A stretch of 64,000 nt of DNA, from the NCBI RefSeq assembly GCF_023715325.1, contig NZ_JAMBNX010000002.1:248001-312000 (forward strand), written 5' to 3'. Under the pieces are notes generated by a model that did no database searches, was not told the origin of the DNA, and saw nothing but the letters and a program-made list of their open reading frames with translations. The position numbers and the translations under genes are program-made. This document shows positions 53,040-62,962 of the stretch, piece by piece; position 1 is the first letter of the stretch; each line of letters starts with the position of its first letter. This stretch comes from Agromyces mediolanus. Lineage in GTDB: Bacteria > Actinomycetota > Actinomycetes > Actinomycetales > Microbacteriaceae.

Positions 53040-53049
53040 CGAGGGCACG

Positions 53050-53856
53050 ATGAGCGAGGCCGCGACGGTGCCGATCGACCCGGCTCCTGGCGCCCGGGAG
53101 CCGAAGCCGAAACGGCGCGGGCTCCGCGCTCTCGTCATCGTGCTCGTGGTGGTGGTCGTGCTCGGCGTGGCCGCGGTCGTCGCCGACGGCATCGCCCGCG
53201 GCATCGCGCAGCAGCAGGTGTCGGCGAAGATCCAGCAGAAGCTGCCCGAGGGCGTGCAGGGCGACGTCGACGTCCGCATCGGGGGATTCTCCGTCATCGC
53301 CCAGTACCTCTCCGGCCGCATGGACGAGGTCGAGCTCTCCGCCCCCGAGCTCGAGGTGCGCGGCGCGCCGGTCGCGGTCGACGTCACTCTCCACGGGGTG
53401 CCCGTCGACCTCGCCGAACCGGTCGGCCGGCTCTCCGCCCGCGTCTCGATCGGGCAGGACGCGCTGAACACCCTCATCGCCGAAGCGGGCACCGCCGCGG
53501 CGGTGGGCACCGTCGAGCTCGGCGACGGCACGGTCGGCTACGCCGGCCAGGCCGAGCTGCTCGGCTTCACGGTGGACTACACGGCGAGCGCGCGCCCGGA
53601 GGCCGCCGGCGACGAGGTGCTGCTCACCCCGGTCGACGTCTCCGTGGGCGCCCTCGGCGGCAGTATCGACGTCTCAGGGCTCGTCGAGCGGCTGCTCGGT
53701 GAGGAGCCGATCGCCGTGTGCGTCGCGCAGTACCTGCCGGAGGGGCTCCGGGCGGAGCGGGTGCAGGTCGAGCCGGGAACGGCCACGGGGTGGCTCGGCG
53801 CGGAGCGCTTCGTGCTCGACGGCGAGAGCCTGGCGACGACCGGGAACTGCGACTGA
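53050..53856 (+). CDS. DUF2993 (LmeA-like) phospholipid-binding protein
   Basis: A 268-residue protein with a polar N-terminus, one transmembrane anchor (about 27-48) and an extracytoplasmic domain. DGIARGIAQQQVSAKIQQKL and the repeated beta segments (VDVRIGGFSVIAQYLSGRMDEVEL in parts) identify DUF2993. Mycobacterial LmeA binds phosphatidylinositol species and takes part in lipomannan elongation, so an envelope role is likely. No ribosome site other than GAGGG is visible; it is probably co-transcribed with argS. Confidence 0.82.
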   Translation: MSEAATVPIDPAPGAREPKPKRRGLRALVIVLVVVVVLGVAAVVADGIARGIAQQQVSAKIQQKLPEGVQGDVDVRIGGFSVIAQYLSGRMDEVELSAPELEVRGAPVAVDVTLHGVPVDLAEPVGRLSARVSIGQDALNTLIAEAGTAAAVGTVELGDGTVGYAGQAELLGFTVDYTASARPEAAGDEVLLTPVDVSVGALGGSIDVSGLVERLLGEEPIAVCVAQYLPEGLRAERVQVEPGTATGWLGAERFVLDGESLATTGNCD

Positions 53857-53909
53857 GTCCGGCGCTCCGAACGCGTCGTCATCAATTTCAGCGGCTCCCG
53901 CACGCTCGA

Positions 53910-53915
53910 TAGACT
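53910..53915 (+). promoter_or_regulatory. -10 box TAGACT of the lysA operon
   Basis: TAGACT would start transcription near 53922, giving a leader of about 100 nt. The palindrome ATCCGCC-GA-GGCGGAT (53923-53938) lies at the predicted 5' end and could be a hairpin or an operator. I see no lysine riboswitch: the leader is too short. Confidence 0.5.
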
Positions 53916-54022
53916 CGCGATGATCCGCCGAGGCGGATGACGCCGACTGGCTTCAGGGACCAATCCGGGTTCGCTCGCCGCGCAGCACGCCCCCAAGCTC
54001 CCGCATCCCGTGAGGTTCGTAC

Positions 54023-55456
54023 GTGGCAGGACACGCAGCAGACCGCGGCACCCTCGAGGTGCCCACCGACCCCAACGCGCTCGCCGAGGGCGTGTGGCCC
54101 GCGAGCGCGACGCGCGACGCCGAGGGCCGGCTCGTCGTCGGCGGCGTCGACGCCGCGACGCTGGCGTCCCGCTTCGGCACGCCGCTGTACGTGCTCGACG
54201 AGGGCGAGGTGCGGGCCAGGGCCATCCGCACCCGCGAGGCCTTCGAGGCCGCGGCGCGCCGAATCGGCACCGAGACGACGGTGTACTACGCGGGCAAGGC
54301 CTTCCTCTCCACGGCGATCGTCCGCTGGGTGACCGAGTCCGGTCTCGCGGTCGACGTCTGCTCGGGAGGCGAGCTCGCCGTCGCTCTCGCCGCCGGGGCC
54401 GACCCCGCGCGGCTCGGCTTCCACGGCAACAACAAGTCGGAGACGGAGATCGCCGCCGCGGTCGAGGCGGGCGTGGGCGCCCTCATCATCGACAGCGAGA
54501 TCGAGATCGAGCGGGTCGCCCGGGCGGCGGCCGCAGCCGGGCGCGTGCAGCGCGTCCGGCTCCGGGTGAACAGCGGCGTGCACGCCTCGACGCACGAGTT
54601 CCTCGCCACCGCCCACGAGGACCAGAAGTTCGGCGTCACGCTCGGCCGTGCGGTCGAGCTCGGCGAGCGCATCCGCTCGCACCCCTCGCTCGAGTTCCTG
54701 GGCCTGCACTGCCACATCGGCTCGCAGATCTTCGACGCGGCCGGCTTCGCCGAGTCGGCGGCGCGGCTCCTCGCCGAGCACGCCGCGCTCCTCGCCACGG
54801 GCCCCGTGCCCGAGCTGAACCTCGGCGGCGGCTTCGGCATCGCCTACACCGCGGCCGACGATCCGGCGCCCATCGAGCGCATCGCCGACGGCATCGCCGA
54901 CGCGGTGGCCGAGGGCTGCCGCGCCCTCGGCATCCCCGTTCCGAAGCTCGCCTTCGAGCCCGGCCGCACCATCGTGGGTCCCGCCGGCATCACCCTCTAC
55001 CGGGTCGGCACGGTGAAGCCCGTGCCGACCGAGGAGGGCTGGCGGCACTACGTCTCGGTCGACGGCGGCATGAGCGACAACGCGCGCTTCGCGCTCTACG
55101 GGGCCGACTACTCGGCCCGGCTCGCCTCGCGCAGCTCGGCGGAGCCCGCCGCGCTCGTCCGCATCGCGGGCAAGCACTGCGAGGCCGGCGACATCGTGGT
55201 CGACCGCGAGTACCTGCCGCACGACGTCGGGCCGGGCGATCTCGTCGCCGTCGCCGCGACCGGAGCGTACTGCTGGTCGCTCTCGAGCAACTACAACCAC
55301 GTGCCCCGCCCGGCGGTCGTCGCCGTCGACGGGGGCGCCGCGCGCGTCATCGTCCGCGGCGAGACCATCGCCGATCTCCTCGCCCGCGACGTCGGGCACG
55401 AGGCATCCGGAACCACGGACGCCGTCTCCACCCCAGCCGAAGGGACCTCAGAATGA
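54023..55456 (+). CDS. lysA: Diaminopimelate decarboxylase
   Basis: A 477-residue fold-III PLP enzyme, last step of lysine synthesis. Lys92 in YYAGKAFLS binds PLP; LGLHCHIGSQI, ELNLGGGFGIAY and EPGRTIVGPAG are the phosphate- and substrate-binding signatures. SGGELAVALAAG and the C-terminal VSVDGGMSDNARFALYGADY agree with LysA. GAGG lies 7 nt before GTG 54023. First gene of the lysA-hom-thrC-thrB operon; stop overlaps the hom start (ATGA). Confidence 0.94.
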   Translation: MAGHAADRGTLEVPTDPNALAEGVWPASATRDAEGRLVVGGVDAATLASRFGTPLYVLDEGEVRARAIRTREAFEAAARRIGTETTVYYAGKAFLSTAIVRWVTESGLAVDVCSGGELAVALAAGADPARLGFHGNNKSETEIAAAVEAGVGALIIDSEIEIERVARAAAAAGRVQRVRLRVNSGVHASTHEFLATAHEDQKFGVTLGRAVELGERIRSHPSLEFLGLHCHIGSQIFDAAGFAESAARLLAEHAALLATGPVPELNLGGGFGIAYTAADDPAPIERIADGIADAVAEGCRALGIPVPKLAFEPGRTIVGPAGITLYRVGTVKPVPTEEGWRHYVSVDGGMSDNARFALYGADYSARLASRSSAEPAALVRIAGKHCEAGDIVVDREYLPHDVGPGDLVAVAATGAYCWSLSSNYNHVPRPAVVAVDGGAARVIVRGETIADLLARDVGHEASGTTDAVSTPAEGTSE

Positions 55457-56763
55457 TCGAGTACCGCTCCATCCGCGTCGCACTCCTGGGCGCAGGGTCG
55501 GTCGGATCGCAGGTCGCGAGGCTCCTCCTCGAGCACGGCGACGAGCTGGCCCAGCGCATCGGCGCGCGGCTCGAGCTCGTCGGCATCGCGGTCCGCGACG
55601 TCGACGCCCGCCGCGATGTCGAGTTGCCCCGCGAGCTCCTCACGACCGACGCGGAGACGCTCATCCTCGGCGCCGACGTCGTCATCGAGCTGATGGGGGG
55701 CATCGAACCGGCCCGGGGCCTCGTGCTCCAGGCGATCGGCTCCGGCGCCGACGTCGTCACGGGCAACAAGGCGCTCATCGCCGCGCACGGCCCGGAGCTC
55801 TTCGCCGCGGCCGAGCAGGTCGGCGCGCAGCTCTCCTACGAGGCCGCCGTCGGCGGGGCGATCCCGATCATCCGGCCGCTCCGCGACTCGCTCGCCGGCG
55901 ACCGGGTCGAGCGCATCCTCGGCATCGTGAACGGCACGACGAACTTCATCCTCGACCGCATGGACACGACGGGCGCCTCCCTCGAGGACGCCCTCGCCAC
56001 CGCGACCGAGCTCGGCTACGCCGAGGCCGACCCGACGGCCGACATCGGCGGGTACGACGCGGCGCAGAAGGCCGCGATCCTCGCGAGCCTCGCCTTCCAC
56101 ACGACGGTCCCGATCGAGGAGGTGCACCGCGAGGGCATCACCCAGGTGAGCGCGGAGCAGGTGGAGTCGGCCCGGAAGGCCGGGTACGTCGTGAAACTCC
56201 TCGCGATCTGCGAGCGGATCGCGGATGACGCGACCGGCGAGGAGGGCGTCTCGGCCCGGGTCTACCCGGCGCTCGTGCCCCGCAGCCATCCCCTCGCCGC
56301 CGTGCACGGGGCGAACAACGCGGTCTTCGTCGAGGCCGCCGCCGCCGGTCCGCTGATGTTCTACGGCGCGGGCGCCGGCGGGGTGCAGACGGCCTCCGCC
56401 GTGCTCGGCGACCTCGTCGCGATCGCCCGCCGCCACGTCATCGGCGGCCCGGGCACCGCGGAGTCGACGAACGCCGCCCTGCCGGTGCTGCCGATCGACC
56501 GCATCACGACCCGCTACGCCATCACGCTCGAGGTGGCCGACGAGCCGGGCGTGCTCGCCACGATCGCGCACGTCTTCGCCGACCACGGCGTCTCGGTCGA
56601 GCAGCTCGAGCAGACCGTCGACGAGGCCTCCGGCCGGGCTACGCTGGTCATCGGCACGCACGAGGCCAGTGAGGGCGCCCTCGCCCAGACCGTCGCCGCG
56701 CTCGCGGCGAGCCCGGTCGTCGTGTCGGTCGCGTCCGTCCTCCGAGTCGAAGGAGCCCAGTGA
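55453..56763 (+). CDS. hom: Homoserine dehydrogenase
   Basis: A 436-residue NAD(P)-dependent enzyme that makes homoserine for threonine and methionine. The Rossmann start is [29 protein letters not shown] and [11 protein letters not shown] with [14 protein letters not shown] are the catalytic regions. A C-terminal ACT domain (about 350-430; [19 protein letters not shown]) gives feedback control by threonine, as in Corynebacterium. AGGGA precedes ATG 55453. The stop overlaps the thrC start. Confidence 0.94.
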   Translation: MIEYRSIRVALLGAGSVGSQVARLLLEHGDELAQRIGARLELVGIAVRDVDARRDVELPRELLTTDAETLILGADVVIELMGGIEPARGLVLQAIGSGADVVTGNKALIAAHGPELFAAAEQVGAQLSYEAAVGGAIPIIRPLRDSLAGDRVERILGIVNGTTNFILDRMDTTGASLEDALATATELGYAEADPTADIGGYDAAQKAAILASLAFHTTVPIEEVHREGITQVSAEQVESARKAGYVVKLLAICERIADDATGEEGVSARVYPALVPRSHPLAAVHGANNAVFVEAAAAGPLMFYGAGAGGVQTASAVLGDLVAIARRHVIGGPGTAESTNAALPVLPIDRITTRYAITLEVADEPGVLATIAHVFADHGVSVEQLEQTVDEASGRATLVIGTHEASEGALAQTVAALAASPVVVSVASVLRVEGAQ

Positions 56764-57857
56764 ACCAGCCCACCCCCAAGCCGGGTTCGCGCCAGTGGCG
56801 CGGCGTCATCCGCGAGTACGCCTCGAGGCTCGACGTCACCGACGCCACCCCCATCGTCTCCCTCGGCGAGGGGGGCACACCGCTGATCCCCGCGCCCGCG
56901 CTCGGCCGCCGAACGGGCGCCGACGTCTGGGTGAAGTTCGAGGGCATGAACCCGACCGGCTCGTTCAAGGACCGCGGCATGACCATGGCCGTCACGAAGG
57001 CGGTCGAGCGCGGCGCCGAGGTCGTGATCTGCGCCTCGACGGGCAACACGTCCGCCTCGGCGGCCGCCTATGCGGCGCACGCCGGCATCACCGCGGCGGT
57101 GCTCGTGCCCGAGGGCAAGGTCGCGATGGGCAAGCTCAGCCAGGCCGTCGCGCACGGCGCGCGCATCATCCAGCTGCAGGGCACCTTCGACGACTGCCTC
57201 GACATCGCCCGCGAGCTCGCCGACGTGCACCCCGTGCACCTCGTGAACTCGGTGAACAACGACCGCATCGAGGGGCAGAAGACGGCGGCGTTCGAGGTCG
57301 TCGAGGTGCTCGGCGACGCGCCCGACTTCCACTTCGTGCCGGTCGGCAACGCCGGCAACTACACGGCGTACACGCGCGGCTACCGCGAGGACATCCAGGC
57401 GGGCAACGCCACTCGGATGCCTCGGATGTTCGGCTTCCAGGCCGCCGGCTCGGCGCCTATCGTCCGCGGTGAGCCGGTGCGCGACCCCGAGACGATCGCG
57501 AGCGCCATCCGCATCGGCAATCCCGCCTCGTGGGAGCTCGCGCTCGCGGCACGGGACGAGACCGACGGCTACTTCGGCGCGATCGCCGACGAGCGCATCC
57601 TCGAGGCCCAGCGCATCCTCTCCGCCGAGGTCGGCATCTTCGTCGAGCCGGCGTCCGCGATCTCCGTCGCGGGCCTGCTCGAGCGTGCGGAGGCCGGGCA
57701 GGTCCCGGCCGGCTCGCGCGTCGTGCTCACCGTCACCGGCCACGGTCTGAAGGACCCGCAGTGGGCGGTCCGGCGTGCCGACGGCACGGAGGAGCAGCCG
57801 GTCGTCGTCCCGGTCGACACGGCCCAGGTCGCCTCGCTGCTGGAGCTCGGCGCGTGA
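56760..57857 (+). CDS. thrC: Threonine synthase
   Basis: A 365-residue fold-II PLP enzyme, the short actinobacterial type. Lys70 in [11 protein letters not shown] binds [19 protein letters not shown] and [16 protein letters not shown] bind the phosphates. It converts O-phosphohomoserine to threonine. GTG start overlaps the hom stop, and the stop overlaps the thrB start (GTGA). Confidence 0.94.
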   Translation: MNQPTPKPGSRQWRGVIREYASRLDVTDATPIVSLGEGGTPLIPAPALGRRTGADVWVKFEGMNPTGSFKDRGMTMAVTKAVERGAEVVICASTGNTSASAAAYAAHAGITAAVLVPEGKVAMGKLSQAVAHGARIIQLQGTFDDCLDIARELADVHPVHLVNSVNNDRIEGQKTAAFEVVEVLGDAPDFHFVPVGNAGNYTAYTRGYREDIQAGNATRMPRMFGFQAAGSAPIVRGEPVRDPETIASAIRIGNPASWELALAARDETDGYFGAIADERILEAQRILSAEVGIFVEPASAISVAGLLERAEAGQVPAGSRVVLTVTGHGLKDPQWAVRRADGTEEQPVVVPVDTAQVASLLELGA

Positions 57858-58819
57858 GCGGCGGGATGCCCGGCGCGATGCCGGACCAGCAGCTGCCCGA
57901 AGCCCCCGGCATCGCGGGACGCTCCATCCTCGTGAAGGTGCCCGCCACCTCGGCGAACCTCGGCCCCGGGTTCGACACGCTCGGGCTCGCGCTCGCCCAG
58001 TACGACGAGCTCGAGGTCAGCGTGATCGACGCCGGCCTCGAGATCGAGGTGCACGGCGTCGGCGCCGGCGAGGTGCCGCTCGACGACTCGCACCTCGTCG
58101 TGCGCGCCGCGGCGCACAGCTTCGCCCGGGCGGGGTACGCCCTCCCGCCGATCCGGCTCGTCGCGCGGAACACGATCCCGCACGGCCGCGGGCTCGGCTC
58201 CTCCGGAGCGGCCATCGTCGCGGGCGTCATGATCGCGAAGGGGCTCCTCGAGGGCATCGTCGAGTTCGACGCCGACCGGCTGCTCGAGCTCGCGACCGAG
58301 CTCGAGGGCCACCCCGACAACGTCGCCCCGGCGCTCTTCGGCGGGCTCACGATCGCGTGGACCACGCCAGAGGGCCCCCGGCACAAGAAGCTCATCGTGC
58401 ACCGCGGCGTCTCGCCGCTCGTGCTCGTGCCCGAGCACGAGATGTCGACGGCGCTCGCCCGTTCGCTGCAGCCCGAGCAGGTGCCGCACGAGGACGCGGT
58501 GTTCAACGTCTCGCGCTCGGCCCTGCTCGTCGCGGCGCTCATCCAGAGCCCCGAGCTGCTGCTCGCGGCCACGGAGGACAAGCTGCACCAGAACTACCGC
58601 GCGCAGGCGATGCCCGAGACCGACGCCCTCATCCGGGCGCTGCGCGCTGCGGGGCATCCCGCGGTCGTCTCCGGTGCCGGGCCCTCGATCCTCGTCCTCG
58701 CGAGCGACCCCGCCCAGCGGGCGGAGGCCGCCGCGCTCGTGGCCGAGCGCGCGGAGACGGCGTGGCAGGCGCTGCCGCTCGCGGTCGACTTCAAGGGCGC
58801 GACGGTCCAAGCGGGCTGA
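57854..58819 (+). CDS. thrB: Homoserine kinase
   Basis: A 321-residue GHMP kinase. [21 protein letters not shown] is motif 1, [17 protein letters not shown] the ATP-binding motif 2, and [16 protein letters not shown] motif 3 (first given in part). A 20-residue extra N-terminus precedes motif 1; a later start is possible but the GTGA overlap with thrC and GGAG 9 nt upstream favour 57854. Last gene of the operon. Confidence 0.93.
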   Translation: MSGGMPGAMPDQQLPEAPGIAGRSILVKVPATSANLGPGFDTLGLALAQYDELEVSVIDAGLEIEVHGVGAGEVPLDDSHLVVRAAAHSFARAGYALPPIRLVARNTIPHGRGLGSSGAAIVAGVMIAKGLLEGIVEFDADRLLELATELEGHPDNVAPALFGGLTIAWTTPEGPRHKKLIVHRGVSPLVLVPEHEMSTALARSLQPEQVPHEDAVFNVSRSALLVAALIQSPELLLAATEDKLHQNYRAQAMPETDALIRALRAAGHPAVVSGAGPSILVLASDPAQRAEAAALVAERAETAWQALPLAVDFKGATVQAG

Positions 58820-58874
58820 GCCGGCACCCGGCGGACGGTTCCGTACGGATCCGCGCGTCGCGGTTCGTCCCGAG

Positions 58875-58910
58875 GCGGGGTCGGGTGCTAGACTCGACCC
58901 CGCACCCGAC
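58875..58910 (+). promoter_or_regulatory. rho promoter flanked by inverted repeats
   Basis: The -10 TAGACT (58889-58894) sits inside two overlapping inverted repeats: GTCGGGTGC/GCACCCGAC (58880-58888 and 58902-58910) and GCGGGGTC/GACCCCGC. Transcription would begin near 58901 and give a leader of about 175 nt. Confidence 0.5.
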
Positions 58911-59076
58911 GACCGACACGCGGTTCGCGTCCGTCGCCGCATGGTGCGATTCCCGGCAATTCATTGCTCTCGCTCACGCGCAGGTCTGCGCCCCGTGCGC
59001 ATCGATCGCCCGCTGTCGAGCGACCAGCCCTTCCGAGCCCGCGAATCTCGCGGCCGGGGGAAAGGAACATACCCCA

Positions 59077-61209
59077 GTGACCAACGGAACCGACCGCGTC
59101 CAGAACGCGGCCAGCACCGCAGAACTCAAGAGCCTCAAGGTGGCCGAGCTCGTCGAGCTCGCCGGCTCCCTCGGCATCGCCGGCGCTTCGAAGCGCCGCA
59201 AGGGCGAGCTGATCGAGCTGATCGAGGCGCAGCAGGCAGCCGGCAGCGTCGAGCTCGACGTCCCGGCGGAGGCCGCTGCGGCCGTCGTCGAGGCCCCGGC
59301 CGAGCCGGCGCCCGCCGCCGAGCCCGAGGCCCCCGCGACGGAGGCCCCCGCGACGGAGGCCCCCGCGACGGAGGCCCCCGCCGAGGCACCGGTCCAGGCC
59401 GATGTGCCGGTCGAGGCATCCGCTCCGGCCGAAGCGCCCGCCGAGGCATCCGCCCCGACCGAGGCCCCCGCCCGTCGCGGCCGCCAGTCGCGTCGCGTGA
59501 CGAGCAGCGGCACCGCCGCCGTGCAGCACGTGAACGGCGGCGGAGCCGGCGTGCCGCTCGTCCCCGGCGACGACGAGGCGGCCCGCGAGGCCGCCCGCGC
59601 CGCGGTGCGCGAGGAGCTCGCGGCGGCCACCGGCGAAGCGGGCCAGCGCCCGGCCGCCGAGGCCGAGCAGGGCGAGACGCCCGAGCCCCGTCAGGGGCGC
59701 CGCCGCGGCCGCCGTGGCGGTGAGCGCAACGGCGACGACAAGCAGCAGAACGGCCGCGGTGAGTCGCAGCCCGAGGGTGAGAAGTCGCAGGGCGGTCGCA
59801 ACGGCGACGCCCGCAACGCCGAGCGCAAGAACGACAAGAACGACAAGCACGACGGCGACAAGCCCGCCGACGGCGACAAGGGCGGCGAGAAGCAGGCCCG
59901 CGAAAAGTCGGGCCAGCAGAACCAGCAGGGCGGCCAGCAGAACCAGCAGCAGGACGGCGAGGGCGGCCGTCGCAGCCGGTACCGCGACCGCAAGCGCCGC
60001 GGTCAGGGCGGGGGCGGCGACGAGGTCGAGCCCGAGATCCTCGACGACGACGTGCTGATCCCGGTCGCCGGCATCCTCGATGTCCTCGACAACTACGCCT
60101 TCGTGCGCACGACCGGCTACCTGCCCGGCCCGAGCGACGTCTACGTCTCGCTCGGCCAGGTGAAGAAGTACCACCTGCGCAAGGGCGACGCCGTGGTCGG
60201 CGCCATCAAGCAGCCCCGCGACGGCGAGGGCAACAGCCGCCAGAAGTACAACGCGCTGGTGAAGGTCGACTCCATCAACGGCCAGACGACCGATGAGGCC
60301 GCGGCGCGCGTCGACTTCCAGAAGCTCACGCCGCTCTACCCGCAGGACCGCCTGCGCCTCGAGACCGAGCCGACGAAGCTCACCCAGCGCATCATCGACC
60401 TCGTCGCCCCGATCGGCAAGGGCCAGCGCGGCCTCATCGTCGCGCCGCCGAAGGCCGGCAAGACGATCGTCCTGCAGCAGATCGCCAACGCGATCTCGCA
60501 GAACAACCCCGAGGTCCACCTCATGGTCGTGCTCGTCGACGAGCGCCCCGAAGAGGTCACCGACATGGAGCGCACGGTGAAGGGCGAGGTCATCGCCTCC
60601 ACCTTCGACCGTCCCGCCGAGGACCACACCACCGTCGCCGAGCTCGCCATCGAGCGCGCGAAGCGCCTCGTGGAGCTCGGTCACGACGTTGTCGTGCTGC
60701 TCGACTCGATCACCCGTCTCGGCCGCGCGTACAACCTCGCCGCGCCGACCTCGGGCCGCGTGCTCTCCGGCGGTGTCGACGCCTCGGCGCTGTACCCGCC
60801 GAAGCGCTTCTTCGGCGCAGCGCGCAACATCGAGAACGGCGGCTCGCTCACCATCCTCGCCACCGCGCTCGTCGAGACCGGGTCGAAGATGGACGAGGTC
60901 ATCTTCGAGGAGTTCAAGGGCACCGGCAACAGCGAGCTGCGGCTCAGCCGTCAGCTCGCCGACAAGCGGATCTTCCCGGCCGTCGACGTGAACGCGTCGT
61001 CCACCCGTCGCGAGGAGATGCTGCTGAGCCCCGACGAGGTGAAGATCACCTGGAAGCTCCGTCGTGCGCTCGCCGGCCTCGAGCCGCAGCAGGCGCTCGA
61101 GGCGGTCCTCGGCCGGCTGAAGGAGACCCAGTCGAACACCGAGTTCCTGCTCCTCATGCAGAAGTCGGCGCCGGTCGGCGGGCACTCGAACGAGTCCGAC
61201 CACCGCTGA
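59077..61209 (+). CDS. rho: Transcription termination factor Rho
   Basis: A 710-residue hexameric helicase. Residues about 17-52 are the Rho N-terminal domain ([20 protein letters not shown]), then an actinobacterial insertion of about 270 residues: Ala/Pro/Glu repeats (three ATEAP units), an Arg/Gly part and a Gln/Asn/Lys/Asp-rich part. The OB-fold starts near [20 protein letters not shown]. Walker A is PKAGKT (458-463), then [11 protein letters not shown] and [19 protein letters not shown] lies 10 nt before GTG 59077. The insertion is known in related species to bind structured RNA and alter termination. Confidence 0.95.
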   Translation: MTNGTDRVQNAASTAELKSLKVAELVELAGSLGIAGASKRRKGELIELIEAQQAAGSVELDVPAEAAAAVVEAPAEPAPAAEPEAPATEAPATEAPATEAPAEAPVQADVPVEASAPAEAPAEASAPTEAPARRGRQSRRVTSSGTAAVQHVNGGGAGVPLVPGDDEAAREAARAAVREELAAATGEAGQRPAAEAEQGETPEPRQGRRRGRRGGERNGDDKQQNGRGESQPEGEKSQGGRNGDARNAERKNDKNDKHDGDKPADGDKGGEKQAREKSGQQNQQGGQQNQQQDGEGGRRSRYRDRKRRGQGGGGDEVEPEILDDDVLIPVAGILDVLDNYAFVRTTGYLPGPSDVYVSLGQVKKYHLRKGDAVVGAIKQPRDGEGNSRQKYNALVKVDSINGQTTDEAAARVDFQKLTPLYPQDRLRLETEPTKLTQRIIDLVAPIGKGQRGLIVAPPKAGKTIVLQQIANAISQNNPEVHLMVVLVDERPEEVTDMERTVKGEVIASTFDRPAEDHTTVAELAIERAKRLVELGHDVVVLLDSITRLGRAYNLAAPTSGRVLSGGVDASALYPPKRFFGAARNIENGGSLTILATALVETGSKMDEVIFEEFKGTGNSELRLSRQLADKRIFPAVDVNASSTRREEMLLSPDEVKITWKLRRALAGLEPQQALEAVLGRLKETQSNTEFLLLMQKSAPVGGHSNESDHR
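59335..59379 (+). repeat. Three perfect 15-bp tandem repeats in rho
   Basis: The unit GCGACGGAGGCCCCC is repeated three times and encodes ATEAP each time. Slippage would change the insertion length in steps of five residues without breaking the frame. Confidence 0.85.
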
Positions 61210-61216
61210 TCCGCCG

Positions 61217-62293
61217 ATGTTCGAATCCGTCCAGCCGCTGATCGCCGAGCACGGCGCGCTCCAGCAGGAGCTCGCCGACCCGGCGCTGCACGCCGACCCC
61301 GCTCGAGCGAAGAAGGCGAATCGGCGCTACGCGGAGCTCTCGAAGATCGTCGCCGCCCACGACACCTGGGTGCAGGCCGGCGACGATCTCGAGGCCGCCC
61401 GCGAGCTGGCGAAGGAGGACGACGCGTTCGCCGAGGAGGTGCCGGCGCTCGAGGCCGCCCTCGCCGAGGCGCAGGAGAAGCTGCGGCGCCTGCTGATCCC
61501 GCGCGACCCCGACGACGGGCGCGATGTGATCATGGAGATCAAGGGCGGCGAGGGCGGCGCCGAGAGCGCGCTGTTCGCCGCCGACCTGCTGCGCATGTAC
61601 ATCCAGTACGCGCAGTCCAAGGGGTGGAAGACGGAGCTGCTCGAGCGCAACGAGTCCGACCTCGGCGGCTACAAGGACGTCCAGGTCGCTATCAAGTCGA
61701 ACGCCAGCGATCCCTCGCAGGGGGTGTGGGCGCACCTCAAGTACGAGGGCGGCGTGCACCGCGTGCAGCGGGTGCCGGTGACGGAGACGCAGGGGCGCAT
61801 CCACACGTCGACGACCGGGGTGCTCGTGTTCCCCGAGGTCGACGAGCCCGAAGAGGTCGACATCAACCAGAACGACCTCAAGATCGACGTCTACCGGTCT
61901 TCGGGCCCCGGCGGGCAGTCGGTGAACACCACCGACTCGGCGGTGCGCATCACGCACCTGCCCACCGGCATCGTCGTCTCGATGCAGAACGAGAAGTCGC
62001 AGCTGCAGAACCGCGAAGCGGCCATGCGCGTGCTCCGCGCCCGGCTGCTCGCCCGGCAGCAGGAGGAGCTCGCCGCGGCCGCTTCCGACGCCCGCAAGTC
62101 GCAGATCCGCTCGATGGATCGCTCGGAGCGCATCCGCACCTACAACTTCCCCGAGAATCGCATCGCCGATCACCGCACCGGGTACAAGGCGTACAACCTC
62201 GACCAGGTCATGAACGGCGCCCTCGACCCCATCATCGAGTCGGCCATCCGCGCCGACGAGGAGTCGCAGCTGGCCGCGCACGGCGACGAGTAG
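61217..62293 (+). CDS. prfA: Peptide chain release factor 1
   Basis: A 358-residue RF1. The tripeptide that reads UAA/UAG is PVT in [17 protein letters not shown], and the GGQ motif is [18 protein letters not shown]. Domain 1 is the coiled region at about 1-100. It starts 7 bp after rho, so the two are co-transcribed. In many actinobacteria prmC, whose product methylates the GGQ glutamine, follows directly; here it does not. Confidence 0.95.
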   Translation: MFESVQPLIAEHGALQQELADPALHADPARAKKANRRYAELSKIVAAHDTWVQAGDDLEAARELAKEDDAFAEEVPALEAALAEAQEKLRRLLIPRDPDDGRDVIMEIKGGEGGAESALFAADLLRMYIQYAQSKGWKTELLERNESDLGGYKDVQVAIKSNASDPSQGVWAHLKYEGGVHRVQRVPVTETQGRIHTSTTGVLVFPEVDEPEEVDINQNDLKIDVYRSSGPGGQSVNTTDSAVRITHLPTGIVVSMQNEKSQLQNREAAMRVLRARLLARQQEELAAAASDARKSQIRSMDRSERIRTYNFPENRIADHRTGYKAYNLDQVMNGALDPIIESAIRADEESQLAAHGDE

Positions 62294-62401
62294 GCGCGGC
62301 TGCGCGGGCGCTGCGCGCTGACGGCCCGAGAACACCGGCTGCCTGGCGGCTGACGGCGAGCTGACGGCCCTCACCACCTCCGGTGACTCCCCGAGGCATC
62401 C

Positions 62402-62842
62402 GCGCCAGTTCGTGCTCGTTGCGCCACTTGGAGTGGCGCGTGGCCGTCGAAGTGGCGCGGATGCCTCGGCCCTCCGCCCTGCGGTGCGCGGGAGGGGTGC
62501 GGGCGCGCCACGTACGCGGCTGGGGGTCCGTTCGCCGCACCGGTGATGGCGGTGTGCGCCAGTTCGTGCTCGTTGCGCCACTTGGAGTGGCGCGTGGCGG
62601 TCGAAGTGGCGCGGATGCCTCGGCCCTCCGCCCTGGGCTGTGCGGGAGGGGCGCGGGCGCGCCACGTACGCGGCTGGGGGTCCGTTCGCCGCACCGGTGA
62701 TGGCGGTGTGCGCCAGTTCGTGCTCGTTGCGCCACTTGGAGTGGCGCGTGGCGGTCGAAGTGGTGCGGATGCCTCGGCCCTACGCCCTGGGCTGTGCGGG
62801 AGGTGCGTGGGATGGGTGCGGGCGCTCCACGTATGCGGCCTG
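62402..62842. repeat. 154-bp tandem repeat, about 2.9 copies
   Basis: Copies start at 62402, 62556 and 62710; the third is slightly diverged, has a short insertion and is cut off near 62842. Each carries the hairpin GCGCCACT-TGG-AGTGGCGC, a further AGTGGCGC or variant, and one CGGATGCCTC octamer. The 669-bp gap 62294-62962 holds this repeat and, before it, three GCTGACGGC words (62316-62370); I see no gene in it. Open frames through the repeat are due to GC content. Confidence 0.85.
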
Positions 62843-62962
62843 AGCCCGCGGCGCCGAAGCGCTTCGGCTTCATCCCTCCTCCACATCGTCGTGCCCGGCA
62901 GCGCCGTCCACGGAAGTCGTCCGAGCGTCCGAACGGCCTCTCAAACGGCCGATGCTGGGGCG

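Noticed and set aside
53857-54022. Lysine riboswitch before lysA
   Set aside because: The leader is about 100 nt, too short for the L-box fold, and none of its conserved segments is visible.
58820-59076. A possible upstream peptide in the rho leader beginning at ATG 58941
   Set aside because: The frame runs far into rho without a stop, its translation is Arg-rich shadow sequence and no ribosome site precedes it.
62402-62842. CRISPR array
   Set aside because: The unit is 154 bp with nearly identical whole units rather than short repeats with unique spacers, and no cas genes are near.
62543-62962. N-terminal extension of the AbiEi-like protein through the tandem repeat
   Set aside because: The frame is open only because of GC content and the repeat; the protein with family-like start begins at 62963.
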